A stretch of 64,000 bases of DNA from Ruegeria sp. HKCCSA071 (GTDB lineage Bacteria > Pseudomonadota > Alphaproteobacteria > Rhodobacterales > Rhodobacteraceae), in assembly GCF_017872555.1 (NCBI RefSeq), contig NZ_JAEDOX010000003.1, positions 124,001 through 188,000 of the forward strand, in the 5' to 3' direction. Below the pieces are notes generated by a model. That model was given only the letters and a program-made list of their open reading frames with translations. It had not been told where the DNA came from and did not search any database. Shown here one piece after another: positions 10,516 to 19,422 of the stretch (positions are counted from its first letter, which is position 1; every line of letters begins with the position of its first letter). The translations under genes were made by a program, and so were the position numbers.

Positions 10516-10899
10516 TTACATCAATGCGCGAATCTCTGCCGGCAAACGGATCGGCTTGCCTGCTTTATTGATGCAAACGGCCGTGACAGATGCACGAAAT
10601 ATTTCGGTCTCACCGCGTCGGACAAGCTGCGCCATGGTCAGACGCACGCCCGAAATTTCGGTGACTTCGGTTTCGACGATCAATTCATCATCGAACCTCG
10701 CAGGTGCCAGATACTCGGCCTCGACCCGCCGCACAACCCAAACAATGCCCTCGTCCCGCATGGCGTTTTGGTCATTGCCCAGATTACGCACCCAGTCCGA
10801 GCGCGCGCGTTCGATATAGCGCAGGTAGTTCGCGTGATAGACAACCCCGCCCATGTCGGTGTCTTCATAATACACGCGGATGGGGTAGGTGTGTTTCAT
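10516..10899 (-). CDS. ybgC: Tol-Pal-associated acyl-CoA thioesterase YbgC
   Basis: Hot-dog fold thioesterase (127 residues), the usual first gene of tol-pal clusters. It carries the 4HBT motif YEDTDMGGVVYHANYLRYIE near residues 10-29, with the catalytic Asp. It hydrolyses acyl-CoAs and is thought to act near phospholipid synthesis. Its ATG overlaps the stop of the upstream unknown gene by 4 bp (ATGA). Confidence 0.95.
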   Translation of the reverse strand: MKHTYPIRVYYEDTDMGGVVYHANYLRYIERARSDWVRNLGNDQNAMRDEGIVWVVRRVEAEYLAPARFDDELIVETEVTEISGVRLTMAQLVRRGETEIFRASVTAVCINKAGKPIRLPAEIRALM

Positions 10900-11519
10900 T
10901 GCAACGCCTCCAGTCGGGCAAACAGCCTTAACGCGTGCGAGGCATCCTGTGCCGCCCGTGGCAAAACCGGATCATAGGCCGCCCGGATCAAGGCCGCGAT
11001 GTCGGGACGCAGGATCGTGGCCTTACCTGCGATTGCCAGTGGCGATTGATTGCGAAATGCAGTGTCCGACCAGAGCAAGATGGTCTGCACGACCTGATTG
11101 AGCGCAAGGGTTTCCGCCGGAACCTTGCACAATTCCTTGTTCATGCGCAGAAAAACAAACGCTGCGCGGATCGCGCCATCTTCTTCGAACCGGAAAATGC
11201 GGTACTGGTTTGCATCTGCCGCGACCAGACGCGCGACCAAAGGTTCCAGATCCGGGATCAATCGATCAAGGTCCGGTACCTCCAGCAGCTCCTGCCAGTC
11301 CCGGAAAAAGAAAACCATGCAGTTCGCGCCAAGCTCAGGGTCCGTCTCAGCCATTTGGTGACCGGCCAGCGTGACAACCGCCTCAAAAGCCCCCTTTACG
11401 GTGGCCAGCGTCTCGTCCTCGACGCCGAAAACGATCGGAACAATTGGCCGCCCCCAACGCGCAAACAGAAACTCGCCGCTTTCGCGTGTGAACAGCGCTT
11501 CAATTTCTTCCGGTGTCAC
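10896..11519 (-). CDS. Conserved hypothetical protein upstream of ybgC
   Basis: A 207-residue soluble, acidic protein with no signal peptide or clear membrane segment. I do not recognise a named domain. Distinctive stretches are ELGANCMVFFFRDWQELLEV (about 64-83) and FLRMNKELCKVPAETLALNQ (about 122-141). It overlaps ybgC by 4 bp and lies 64 bp downstream of ruvB, with a dispersed repeat motif in that gap. The coupled layout makes it a real gene, perhaps co-expressed with tol-pal. Confidence 0.85.
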   Translation of the reverse strand: MTPEEIEALFTRESGEFLFARWGRPIVPIVFGVEDETLATVKGAFEAVVTLAGHQMAETDPELGANCMVFFFRDWQELLEVPDLDRLIPDLEPLVARLVAADANQYRIFRFEEDGAIRAAFVFLRMNKELCKVPAETLALNQVVQTILLWSDTAFRNQSPLAIAGKATILRPDIAALIRAAYDPVLPRAAQDASHALRLFARLEALQ

Positions 11520-11527
11520 CGCCTGCC

Positions 11528-11546
11528 CTTCATCTTTTCAAAAATA
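11528..11546 (-). repeat. Dispersed gene-end motif, copy 1
   Basis: On the minus strand this reads TATTTTTGAAAAGATGAAG, located just past the ruvB stop and preceded by a GCCTTTCGGC imperfect hairpin. It matches 16 of 19 bases of the motif at 61262-61280, which also follows a gene end. I know similar intergenic sequences from Rhodobacteraceae genomes. Confidence 0.6.
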
Positions 11547-11583
11547 CTCTCGCCGAAAGGCATAAAATCTAAGCGCGCGGGCT

Positions 11584-12603
11584 TCAACCGAACAGATCGC
11601 TTTGCCGTTTGGGCGCGGCCATCCCAAGATGCGTCCACGCTTTCTGCGCCAGCATCCGCCCGCGCGGAGTACGTTGGATCAGCCCCTGTTGCAGCAAATA
11701 CGGCTCAATCACTTCCTCAAGCGAGTCGCGGCTTTCGGACAGCGCGGCAGACAGGGTTTCAATCCCTACCGGGCCGCCCGCATAGTTTTCGGCAATCAGC
11801 TTCAGATACCGCCGGTCTGCACCATCAAGACCCAGATTATCGACGCCGAGACGGGTCAAGGCACCATCGGCCAGGTCCCGTGTAATCCGCCCATCCCCTT
11901 CGACAATCGCGAAATCCACAACACGCCTCAGCAATCGCCCGGCGATACGCGGCGTTCCGCGCGACCGGCGTGCGATTTCGCGCGCACCATCGTTATCCGC
12001 GGGCGCGCCCAGTTTCCGCGCGTTCCGGGTGACGATTTCGTGCAATTCATCGACCGTGTAGAACTGAAGCCGGGTCGGGATACCAAACCGGTCACGCAAG
12101 GGCGTTGTCAGCAGACCCATCCGCGTGGTGGCCCCCACCAGCGTGAATGGTTGCAATTCGATCCGAACGGTGCGCGCAGCAGGACCTTCACCAATAACAA
12201 GATCCAGCTCGAAATCTTCCATCGCCGGGTACAGCACTTCTTCCACCGCCGGGTTGAGCCTGTGAATCTCGTCGATGAACAGCACGTCACGCGATTCAAG
12301 ATTGGTTAGGATCGCCGCCAGATCCCCCGCCTTGGCCAGAACCGGGCCTGAGGTCATGCGGAAGTTCACCCCCAATTCACGTGCCATGATCTGCGCGAGG
12401 GTCGTCTTACCCAAACCCGGAGGTCCGTGAAACAAGGTGTGGTCCATCGCCTCGCCGCGTTGCCGGGCAGACTGGATAAAGATGCGCAAGTTGGCGCGCG
12501 CCTCAGCCTGACCAATGAATTCATCCAGCCCCTGAGGACGCAAAGCGCGGTCATTGTCTTCCGGCAGGGGTTCCGGGCGCAGGGTGGGATCAGCTTCAAC
12601 CAT
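11584..12603 (-). CDS. ruvB: Holliday junction helicase RuvB
   Basis: Hexameric AAA+ motor that drives branch migration of Holliday junctions with RuvA. The protein is 339 residues, the usual length. It shows Walker [13 protein letters not shown] (about 61-72), Walker [11 protein letters not shown] (about 110-119) and the arginine-finger/sensor region [19 protein letters not shown]. The C-terminal winged-helix region contains [17 protein letters not shown]. It begins 4 bp after the ruvA stop, forming a ruvC-ruvA-ruvB operon. Confidence 0.98.
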   Translation of the reverse strand: MVEADPTLRPEPLPEDNDRALRPQGLDEFIGQAEARANLRIFIQSARQRGEAMDHTLFHGPPGLGKTTLAQIMARELGVNFRMTSGPVLAKAGDLAAILTNLESRDVLFIDEIHRLNPAVEEVLYPAMEDFELDLVIGEGPAARTVRIELQPFTLVGATTRMGLLTTPLRDRFGIPTRLQFYTVDELHEIVTRNARKLGAPADNDGAREIARRSRGTPRIAGRLLRRVVDFAIVEGDGRITRDLADGALTRLGVDNLGLDGADRRYLKLIAENYAGGPVGIETLSAALSESRDSLEEVIEPYLLQQGLIQRTPRGRMLAQKAWTHLGMAAPKRQSDLFG

Positions 12604-12607
12604 TCAC

Positions 12608-13285
12608 TTACCCTTTCGGAGCCAACAGCCTGAGGGCCGCGCGGATCAGATCAGCCTCGTCCGCATCCGGCTGACTGGCAGCCGCTTCAGCCACGGCACC
12701 TGCCGCCTCGGACGGCCCATATCCAAGGTTGGCCAACGCCGACAACGCCCCGGCAGACGCGGCCGCTGCACCCGATGGCGGTTTCGGAACACGTCTCGGC
12801 GCGGGCGTAGCGTCATTTGGTTCAACAACCTCGAGTTCCGGCCCGTCCATCGCCTGAGCAATCGTGCCGCCCATGGCCATCACGCCAGGTGCCTTATCCT
12901 TGAGGTCCAACACGATCCGCTGGGCGGTTTTTGGCCCGACGCCCTTGGCCGCCTTGACCGCGCCCCAGTCCCCAAGGGCAATTGCGCGGCTGACACCGTC
13001 GGGCCCCAGTGCACTCAGGATCGCCAGCGACACCTTCGCGCCGACCCCCTGGACCGAGCACAGCAGGCGGTGCCACTCTTTCTCGACAAGCGACAGAAAC
13101 CCGTAAAGCTGCATCAGGTCTTCGCGGACAACCATGTCGGTGTAGATCGATACCGCCTCGCCCGCCCCCGGCAATGCCGCCAAGGTCCGGTCGGAACAAT
13201 AGACAAGATAGCCGACGCCCCGGACATCGATCAGCACATGGTCCGCCGCGCGGTAATCCAGCCGCCCCGTCAGTTTGCCGATCAT
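12608..13285 (-). CDS. ruvA: Holliday junction branch-migration protein RuvA
   Basis: Junction-binding tetramer partner of RuvB. It begins [12 protein letters not shown] and contains two helix-hairpin-helix regions ([17 protein letters not shown] and [17 protein letters not shown]) at about 72-130. The C-terminal domain III, which contacts RuvB ([15 protein letters not shown]), follows an Ala/Pro-rich linker. The length of 225 residues is slightly above the E. coli form because of that linker. Its ATG overlaps the ruvC stop by 4 bp. Confidence 0.97.
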   Translation of the reverse strand: MIGKLTGRLDYRAADHVLIDVRGVGYLVYCSDRTLAALPGAGEAVSIYTDMVVREDLMQLYGFLSLVEKEWHRLLCSVQGVGAKVSLAILSALGPDGVSRAIALGDWGAVKAAKGVGPKTAQRIVLDLKDKAPGVMAMGGTIAQAMDGPELEVVEPNDATPAPRRVPKPPSGAAAASAGALSALANLGYGPSEAAGAVAEAAASQPDADEADLIRAALRLLAPKG

Positions 13286-13779
13286 GCCCGCACCTCTTTC
13301 ACACGCGCCTGTTGCGTCTTTCCGTAATAGGCGTGGCAGATTGCAATCGCCAGTGCATCCGCCGCGTCGGCCCCTTTCGGCAAACAGCCCGGTAATTGCA
13401 GTTTGACCATGTGCAAAACCTGCTCTTTCTCGGCGTGGCCCACACCCACCACGGTCTTTTTGACCCGGTTGGGGGCATATTCGCCCACCGGCAGACCAGC
13501 TTGTGCCAGCGTCAGCAACGCCACGCCACGCGCTTGCCCAAGCTTGAGAGTTCCGGCCCCGTCCTTATTTACGAATGTCTGTTCGATAGCGGCCTGATCG
13601 GGCTTGTGATCCGCAATAACTTCGACAATCTGATTGTGCAGCGACAGCAGCCGCTCGCCCAGATCGTCCCCATCCGATTTGCACAATCCATTGGCCACAT
13701 GGCTCAGGCGGCTGCCATTTGATTCGATGACGCCCCATCCCAGGGTTCTAAGCCCCGGATCGATGCCCAGAATTCGCAT
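13282..13779 (-). CDS. ruvC: Crossover junction endodeoxyribonuclease RuvC
   Basis: Holliday junction resolvase with an RNase H-like fold. I chose the ATG at 13779 ([16 protein letters not shown]), preceded by GAGGCAAAAT, which gives 165 residues as expected. Catalytic acids are visible: Asp in GIDPG near residue 7, Glu in AAIEQTFVN near 66, and the acidic pair in [12 protein letters not shown] near 140. An open frame continues upstream for 17 codons but is unlikely to be translated. It is the first gene of ruvCAB. Confidence 0.97.
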   Translation of the reverse strand: MRILGIDPGLRTLGWGVIESNGSRLSHVANGLCKSDGDDLGERLLSLHNQIVEVIADHKPDQAAIEQTFVNKDGAGTLKLGQARGVALLTLAQAGLPVGEYAPNRVKKTVVGVGHAEKEQVLHMVKLQLPGCLPKGADAADALAIAICHAYYGKTQQARVKEVRA

Positions 13780-14112
13780 ATTTTGCCTCGGCCTGCTCGG
13801 GTTGTGTGATCTTTTTTCAACGCCTAGCACGAAGCGTGAACATTTTCCAAGCGAATTGACCCCAGGGCTAAAAACGACACGCGTGTCTCAGGCGCGACTT
13901 CGAGCGCGTTTTGCGACCCAGTGAAGTCTGAATTCGACACTTTCCCAAAGGCTTTTTCACCAATTGTTAAAGGGGGTTACAGCTTCGTGAAGCCTTGCAG
14001 AAAACGCATAGGACACATGCAAAAACTGAACTTGTGCGGACGAAGTTACAGCACTAGATGCCCGGCAGATCGCAGAAATGCAATGTGAACACTAACCAGA
14101 AGGAAACAGGAT
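13780..14112. other. Divergent intergenic region ruvC / DUF1127 gene
   Basis: A 333-bp gap without a supported gene. It should hold the promoter for ruvCAB on the minus strand and for the DUF1127 gene on the plus strand. I see one candidate plus-strand promoter (given separately) and a small GCTTC/GAAGC inverted repeat near 13982-13993. No RNA gene is evident. Confidence 0.6.
14032..14060 (+). promoter_or_regulatory. Candidate sigma-70-type promoter for DUF1127 gene
   Basis: TTGTGC and TAGATG are separated by 17 bp, ending 52 bp before the ATG. The hexamers match the consensus moderately. It is proposed from spacing and position only. Confidence 0.3.
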
Positions 14113-14328
14113 ATGGCTGCACTGGACACAACCCGCGTCGCTACCACTGGCTCGTTCGGCCTTGTTGGCCGTATCGGCGCATTTTTCGTATCGGCCGTTA
14201 ACGCCGCAGTTGAATGGAATGACGCCCGCGTAACCCGCAACGCGCTGACCGGTCTGACCGATCGCGAATTGGATGATATCGGCCTGTGCCGTGGTGACAT
14301 CGACACCATCGCCGAAGGTCGCCGCTAA
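14113..14328 (+). CDS. DUF1127 domain small protein
   Basis: A 71-residue protein with the DUF1127 signature at its C-terminus: LTGLTDRELDDIGLCRGDI (about 47-65), including the conserved L-x-D-I-G-L-x-R core and a basic end. The N-terminal half is amphipathic (VGRIGAFFVSAVNAAVEW). DUF1127 proteins in alphaproteobacteria have been linked to RNA turnover, motility and phosphate responses; the role here is not determined. AGGAAAC lies about 8 nt before the ATG. It is a single-gene unit with its own terminator. Confidence 0.92.
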   Translation: MAALDTTRVATTGSFGLVGRIGAFFVSAVNAAVEWNDARVTRNALTGLTDRELDDIGLCRGDIDTIAEGRR

Positions 14329-14379
14329 GAACCGACCCCAACACTTATTTGCCCCTTCCTCCTCCCTTGAGGGGCACAC

Positions 14380-14417
14380 AAAAACACCGCGCACCGTAAG
14401 GGTACGCGGTGTTTTTT
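14380..14417. terminator. Strong bidirectional terminator after DUF1127 gene
   Basis: ACACCGCG and CGCGGTGT form an 8-bp stem, extended by ACC/GGT past one mismatch around a GTAAG loop. There is an A-run upstream and a T-run of seven downstream. It lies between convergent genes (DUF1127 and the small membrane protein) and can serve both. Confidence 0.9.
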
Positions 14418-14434
14418 TAATCCGAGGGAGCGGA

Positions 14435-14779
14435 TTAGTAGAAAACTTTGTTCAGCTGAGCGGCGAGGGCTTGCGACACTGGATCGATTTGCATCACCCA
14501 GGCACCGGCTTTTTCGACCGGCGTTCCTTCGTTCAGGCTGTCGATCCGATATTGATAGCCAGTCGGGCCAAGGTGGGACAAAAGAAATGCTTTGAAGGCG
14601 AAGAAACCCACAAGCGTAAGCAACAGTACCTTTGCTGGCACCGCCGAGCTCACCCGCTGCGGTTTCATCACCACCAGGCCATCCTTGCGCATCGTCGCGC
14701 GATAGCCACGGCTCATTTTTTGGTGTTTCTTGTTCAGGCGACTTACGCGCTGATTGAATTCCAGTTGTTTACCCGTCAT
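14435..14779 (-). CDS. Small single-pass membrane protein, unknown
   Basis: A 114-residue protein with a basic N-terminal cytoplasmic part (about 1-45, rich in Lys/Arg), one membrane segment VPAKVLLLTLVGFFAFKAFL (about 48-67) and a short outer domain. I set the start at the ATG at 14779 (MTGKQLEFNQ) because GGAGG lies 6 nt upstream; an upstream TTG would put that GGAGG inside the gene. It is about 100 bp downstream of prmA on the same strand. No named family is recognised. Confidence 0.75.
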   Translation of the reverse strand: MTGKQLEFNQRVSRLNKKHQKMSRGYRATMRKDGLVVMKPQRVSSAVPAKVLLLTLVGFFAFKAFLLSHLGPTGYQYRIDSLNEGTPVEKAGAWVMQIDPVSQALAAQLNKVFY

Positions 14780-14881
14780 GGCAGCCTCCAAAAAACCGCC
14801 CCCCTCGACTTCATTCAGAAAACGGTAAAAAGAGATTGCGACAAAAACGTGGCAAAAACCTATAAAACTCCTGCAAATGGC

Positions 14882-15760
14882 CTAATTCGCGCCCTGTTTG
14901 GTTAAAATTAGGGTCGTCCACTCACCAATCTCGGCCCTATAGGTCTGATTGAACCCGTTTTGTGAATAAACGAAAACCACGTCATCGGCCTGTTCGTTAA
15001 GGATTCCCGACAGGATCGCGTGCCCACCTGGGCGGAGATTCGCTGCCATTTCGGGTGACAAAGCCACCAAAGGCCCTTTGAGGATATTGGCAAAGATCAG
15101 ATCGTATGGCGCGTGCGCCTTGAGGTCGGGATGGTCGAAACCTGCGGCTTCAACACATTGAACCGCGCCGGACATACCGTTTGCCTTCAGGTTGGCTTCG
15201 GCCACCTCAACGGCCACCTCGTCGATATCGCTGGCAATGAAATCGCCGTCCCATACCCGGGCTGCCGCCATGGCCAGAACCGCCGTGCCGCAACCGATAT
15301 CCGCTACTTTCGAGGCACTGAACCCTTCATCCAACAACCGGTCCAGAGCTTTCAGACATCCCAGCGTGGTGCCATGATGTCCGGTGCCAAAGGCCATTGC
15401 CGCCTCGATCAGCAGTGGAATGCGACCGTCGGGCAGCTTGTCGGCATCGTGGCTGCCATAAACAAAAAAGCGGCCCGCCTGAACCGGGGCAAGCTCGCGC
15501 CGCACATGGGCCACCCAATCGGTTTCAGGCAATTCCGACACAACAAAAGGTTTGGCTTCAAAGGCAACTGCCAGAACGGCCAATGCGGTCTCGTCCGGGG
15601 CTTCGGTGAAATATCCACCCACTTCCCACAGACCCGAGCCGTCTTCGACCTCGAACACACCGACGCCGGTGGGTTCGGGCTCCAACCGCTCCATCGCTTC
15701 GCCCAGACCTTCGGCGGCTTTCTTACCTGTCAACGTGGTCAGCGCAGTGAATGTGGGCAT
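14882..15760 (-). CDS. prmA: Ribosomal protein L11 methyltransferase PrmA
   Basis: SAM-dependent methyltransferase (292 residues) that trimethylates ribosomal protein L11. The N-terminal substrate-recognition domain (about 1-110) is followed by the class I fold with motif I VADIGCGTAVLAMAAARVW (about 156-174), preceded by AMAFGTGHHGTTLGCLKALD. DLIFANILKGPLVALSPEM provides the NPPF-like N-A-N-I motif. It lies 66 bp downstream of the MFS gene. Confidence 0.95.
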   Translation of the reverse strand: MPTFTALTTLTGKKAAEGLGEAMERLEPEPTGVGVFEVEDGSGLWEVGGYFTEAPDETALAVLAVAFEAKPFVVSELPETDWVAHVRRELAPVQAGRFFVYGSHDADKLPDGRIPLLIEAAMAFGTGHHGTTLGCLKALDRLLDEGFSASKVADIGCGTAVLAMAAARVWDGDFIASDIDEVAVEVAEANLKANGMSGAVQCVEAAGFDHPDLKAHAPYDLIFANILKGPLVALSPEMAANLRPGGHAILSGILNEQADDVVFVYSQNGFNQTYRAEIGEWTTLILTKQGAN

Positions 15761-15826
15761 GGGGGCCTCCTGTGTCAGTTGGCACTGCGCGTAGGACGGC
15801 GCGCCGCCAACGTCAAGCTTTGCGAC

Positions 15827-17059
15827 CTACTCCGCCAGGGCCGGTGCGTACTTGCTCAGGATGGTCTCATTACCCGGTTCGGGGTGGCGTGGGACCAGCA
15901 GGGACAACAGCAGAGAAACGACCGCCATAGCCGCCGCAAGGCCAAACACAGCACCTGGTGACACGACCCAGAGCAAACCCAGCAACGCGGGCAAGAAAAC
16001 CGCGGCGATATGGTTGATCGTGAACGCGACTGCGGCAGTTGGCGCAATATCCGCCGGATCGGCGATTTTCTGAAAATAGGTTTTCAGTGCAAGCGCCAGC
16101 GCGAACAGCACATGGTCGATGACATAGAGTATCGCCGCCAACAGCACGCCCCAGCCGAACCAGTAGATGCCACCATAGGCCGCGAACACGATTGCCAGAC
16201 CGGTATATTCAAAAATCAATGTACGCCGTTCGCCAAACTTGGCCACCGCTTTACCCAGCAACGGAGCAACCATCATGTTGATCATCAGGTTGATCAGATA
16301 CAGGCTGGTCAGCTCATGAACTTCAAAGCCGAACTTCTCGACCATCATGAACCCGGCAAACACGACAAAAATCTGTCGCCGCGCACCCGCCATGAATTGC
16401 AGCGCGTAATACAACCAGTATCGACGGCGTACGATCAGTTTCTTTGTTTGCGGCGTGGGGGCATCGAATTGCGGGAAGGCAAACAGGCAAAACAGGGCCA
16501 GCAAAGCTGTTGCACCGCCAGCAGCCATGAAGACAAAGTTGTACGACAGATCGAACCGCTCCCAGGTCAGAACGATCAGCCCGTACACCACCATCGTTGC
16601 AGCCGAGCCCATTGCGACCAGCCATCCCAAAATCTGCGGCGCGCGATCCTTGGGAAGCCATTGCAACTGAAGCGACTGGTTTACAGTCTCATAGTAGTGA
16701 AACCCGATTGAACTGAACAAGGTCACGAACAGCAATCCGCCAAGGCTTGGGAACCAGGCTGTCAAAGCCGTTGCGATCCCAAGCATCATCAGCGAGATCA
16801 TGGCCAGCACCTGCTCGCGAATGAAAATGATGACGGCAATCACGCCGACCGCCAGAAAGCCCGGAATCTCGCGCACCGTGTGCAGCAGGCCGATATCGGC
16901 CCCGTCGAATTTCGCTGCCTCAATGACGAAGTTGTTCAACAGCGCGCTCCACGCGTTGAACGCGATGGGCATGGTCAAGGCCATCACGAACAGAAGCGTG
17001 ACAGGGCGACGCCAGAACGGAAGGCTCTGCGCCTCGGCAAGGGGCATGGGTTTCAGCAT
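15827..17059 (-). CDS. Major facilitator superfamily permease
   Basis: A 410-residue polytopic inner-membrane protein with roughly 12 hydrophobic segments in two sets of six, split by a basic loop near residue 210 (QTKKLIVRRRYW). The first loop region has DGADIGLLHTVREIPGFLAV, and GIATALTAWFPSLGG follows. This pattern fits MFS exporters or sugar/metabolite carriers, but no substrate signature is recognisable. It sits between priA and prmA on the minus strand with 66-79 bp gaps. Confidence 0.85.
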   Translation of the reverse strand: MLKPMPLAEAQSLPFWRRPVTLLFVMALTMPIAFNAWSALLNNFVIEAAKFDGADIGLLHTVREIPGFLAVGVIAVIIFIREQVLAMISLMMLGIATALTAWFPSLGGLLFVTLFSSIGFHYYETVNQSLQLQWLPKDRAPQILGWLVAMGSAATMVVYGLIVLTWERFDLSYNFVFMAAGGATALLALFCLFAFPQFDAPTPQTKKLIVRRRYWLYYALQFMAGARRQIFVVFAGFMMVEKFGFEVHELTSLYLINLMINMMVAPLLGKAVAKFGERRTLIFEYTGLAIVFAAYGGIYWFGWGVLLAAILYVIDHVLFALALALKTYFQKIADPADIAPTAAVAFTINHIAAVFLPALLGLLWVVSPGAVFGLAAAMAVVSLLLSLLVPRHPEPGNETILSKYAPALAE

Positions 17060-17138
17060 GAGAGTCCTCTACGCCCATTTCACTGCTTTGGCGAGAGGGA
17101 AGCGGTCTGCGCACAATCACCCTGCACAGATGCAGAGG

Positions 17139-19334
17139 TCAGTAAAAACTTTGTGGGTCGATATCGACGGTCAGGCGAATATCACCCTTGAGACGCAAAG
17201 GGGCGATCCAGCGGGCAATGGCATCCTGAATCGGCGCCCCTTTCGGGGCTTTCACCAACAAGCGCACTCTGTGGCGGCCGCGTATACGCGCAATGGGTGC
17301 AGGCGCGGGGCCAAAGACCTGAGCATCGATCGCGCGCAAGGGCGCATCGTTGCGGGCCATTGCATTGCCGATATCGAAAACCGGGCCGACCTCGGGCCCC
17401 GACAACACGATCCCGGCCATGCGACCATAGGGCGGCACACCGGCCGCTTGCCGACCCGCTGCCTCAGCTTTCCAGAACCCTTCCTCATCACCCGACAGAA
17501 TCGCCCGGATTACCGGATGTTCCGGCTGAAAAGTCTGTAACAGCGCCTGCCCTGGTTTTTCAGCCCGACCGGCACGCCCCGCAACCTGTCGCATCAGCTG
17601 AAATGTTCGTTCAGCGGCCCTCAGGTCTGCGCCATGCAGACTGAGATCCGCGTCGATCACCCCCACCAATGTCAGCTTGGGAAAGTTGTGCCCCTTGGCC
17701 ACCAATTGCGTTCCGATGACGATATCGGCGTCCCCTGCCGCAATCTCTTCGATCTTGGCCTTTAGTGCCCGGGCTGAGCCGAACAGATCAGAACTCAGCA
17801 TGGCAATCCTGGCCTCGGGGAAGGTTGCTTCGGCCTCTTCGGCTAAACGCTCAATGCCCGGCCCCACCGGGGCCAGCTTGCCCTCGACCCCGCAGGAAGG
17901 GCAGATCTCGGGCATCGGCTTGGTCTCACCACATTGGTGGCACATCAGGCGCTTGAGAAACCGATGCTCGACCATGCGCGCGTCGCAATGGTCGCAGGCG
18001 ATCTGTTCTCCGCACGCACGGCACAGGGTAACCGGTGCATAGCCACGGCGGTTGATGAACAGCAGCGACTGCTCGCCTTTCTCGATCCGCTGCTGCACCG
18101 CTTGCCGCAATGTCGGAGATATCCACGTTCCGGCCTGCATCTGTTCGGCCCGCATGTCGATGGGCTTCATCTCGGGCAATACCGCCGCGCCGAAACGCGA
18201 AGTCAGGTCGATCCGATCATATTTACCTGCCTCGGCATTCGCCCAGCTTTCCAGCGACGGGGTTGCGCTGGCCAGAATCACCCGCGCGCCGCAGATGGCA
18301 GACCGCAGGACAGCCATGTCTCGCGCGCTGTAATGCACCCCGTCTTCCTGTTTGTACGAGGTGTCGTGTTCCTCATCCACCACGACCAGCCCCAGATCGC
18401 GAAATGGCAGAAACAGGGCTGACCGCGCGCCAACAACCAGTTGAGCTTCCCCCTGCCCAACCATCCGCCAGACCCGCCTGCGTTCAGTCATGGTCGCGCC
18501 CGAATGCCACTCGGCGGGGCGCGCGCCAAACCGCGCCTCAACGCGGGTCAGGAACTCTGCGGTCAGCGCAATTTCCGGCATAAGGACAAGCGCCTGCCGC
18601 CCCATGCGCAGCGCTTCGGCCACGGCCTCCAGATAGACTTCGGTCTTGCCGGAACCCGTCACGCCTTTCAGAAGCGTCGTGCCGTATTTCCCCGTCCGTT
18701 GCCCGGCGCGAAGCTGCGCAACCGCACTTGCCTGATCTTCGGTCAGAACCTTTCCCGGTAAGTCGGGATCAAGACGTGGAAACGGCAGGTCACGCGGGCT
18801 GTCTTCTTCGCGAACCGCGCCTTGCTTGACCAAGCCTTTGACAACGGACGAAGTTACCCCGGCCTGTTCCGCCAGTTCCTTTAACGTAAATGCCAGCCCA
18901 CCATAGTCGCGCAACACATCAAGTACACGGGTTCTGGCGTCGGTCATCCGGTCTGGCAGGGAGGTTCCCAAACGATAGATCTTGCGCATGGAAGGTGGGT
19001 CACCCAGCCCCGGCGCGCGGGTCGCCAATCGCAACATCGCGGGCATTGGCGTCAGGGTGTAGTCGGCAACCTTGCCGAGGAATGCCCGCATTTCCTCGCG
19101 CATGGGCGCAACTTCAAGCACACGGATCACCGACCGCGCCTTGTTCAGATCGAATCCACCCTGCCCCGGCCCCCAGACAACCCCCAACACCTTGCGCGGA
19201 CCAAGCGGTACCTCGACAAACGCACCCAGAAAGCATCCTCCTTCCGGCGCTTTGTAATCCAACGTCCGGTCCAACGGCTGCGTTGTCAGCACCGCAATCA
19301 GCTCTCCCTCGTCGAAAAATCCGTTAGCGCTCAC
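17139..19334 (-). CDS. priA: Primosomal replication-restart helicase PriA
   Basis: 3'-5' superfamily 2 helicase (731 residues) that reloads the replisome at repaired or stalled forks. The N-terminal DNA-binding domain leads into Walker A GVTGSGKTEVYLEA (about 225-238) and the Walker B/DEAH-like box VVDEEHDTSYKQEDG. A zinc-binding cluster of four CxxC pairs follows (CRACG, CDHCD, CHQCG, CPSCG; about 435-485), then helicase motifs V and VI (VIGTQLVAKGHNFP, QVAGRAGRAEKPG). The start is GTG. It diverges from the transaldolase gene. Confidence 0.97.
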   Translation of the reverse strand: MSANGFFDEGELIAVLTTQPLDRTLDYKAPEGGCFLGAFVEVPLGPRKVLGVVWGPGQGGFDLNKARSVIRVLEVAPMREEMRAFLGKVADYTLTPMPAMLRLATRAPGLGDPPSMRKIYRLGTSLPDRMTDARTRVLDVLRDYGGLAFTLKELAEQAGVTSSVVKGLVKQGAVREEDSPRDLPFPRLDPDLPGKVLTEDQASAVAQLRAGQRTGKYGTTLLKGVTGSGKTEVYLEAVAEALRMGRQALVLMPEIALTAEFLTRVEARFGARPAEWHSGATMTERRRVWRMVGQGEAQLVVGARSALFLPFRDLGLVVVDEEHDTSYKQEDGVHYSARDMAVLRSAICGARVILASATPSLESWANAEAGKYDRIDLTSRFGAAVLPEMKPIDMRAEQMQAGTWISPTLRQAVQQRIEKGEQSLLFINRRGYAPVTLCRACGEQIACDHCDARMVEHRFLKRLMCHQCGETKPMPEICPSCGVEGKLAPVGPGIERLAEEAEATFPEARIAMLSSDLFGSARALKAKIEEIAAGDADIVIGTQLVAKGHNFPKLTLVGVIDADLSLHGADLRAAERTFQLMRQVAGRAGRAEKPGQALLQTFQPEHPVIRAILSGDEEGFWKAEAAGRQAAGVPPYGRMAGIVLSGPEVGPVFDIGNAMARNDAPLRAIDAQVFGPAPAPIARIRGRHRVRLLVKAPKGAPIQDAIARWIAPLRLKGDIRLTVDIDPQSFY

Positions 19335-19422
19335 AGCATATCCTTTGCAGGGGGTTCCAGCATGGCTCTCTTTGAGGTAAAGCCATCCGCGACCAAGGCC
19401 AACCCATCAAAGGACTGCCCTC

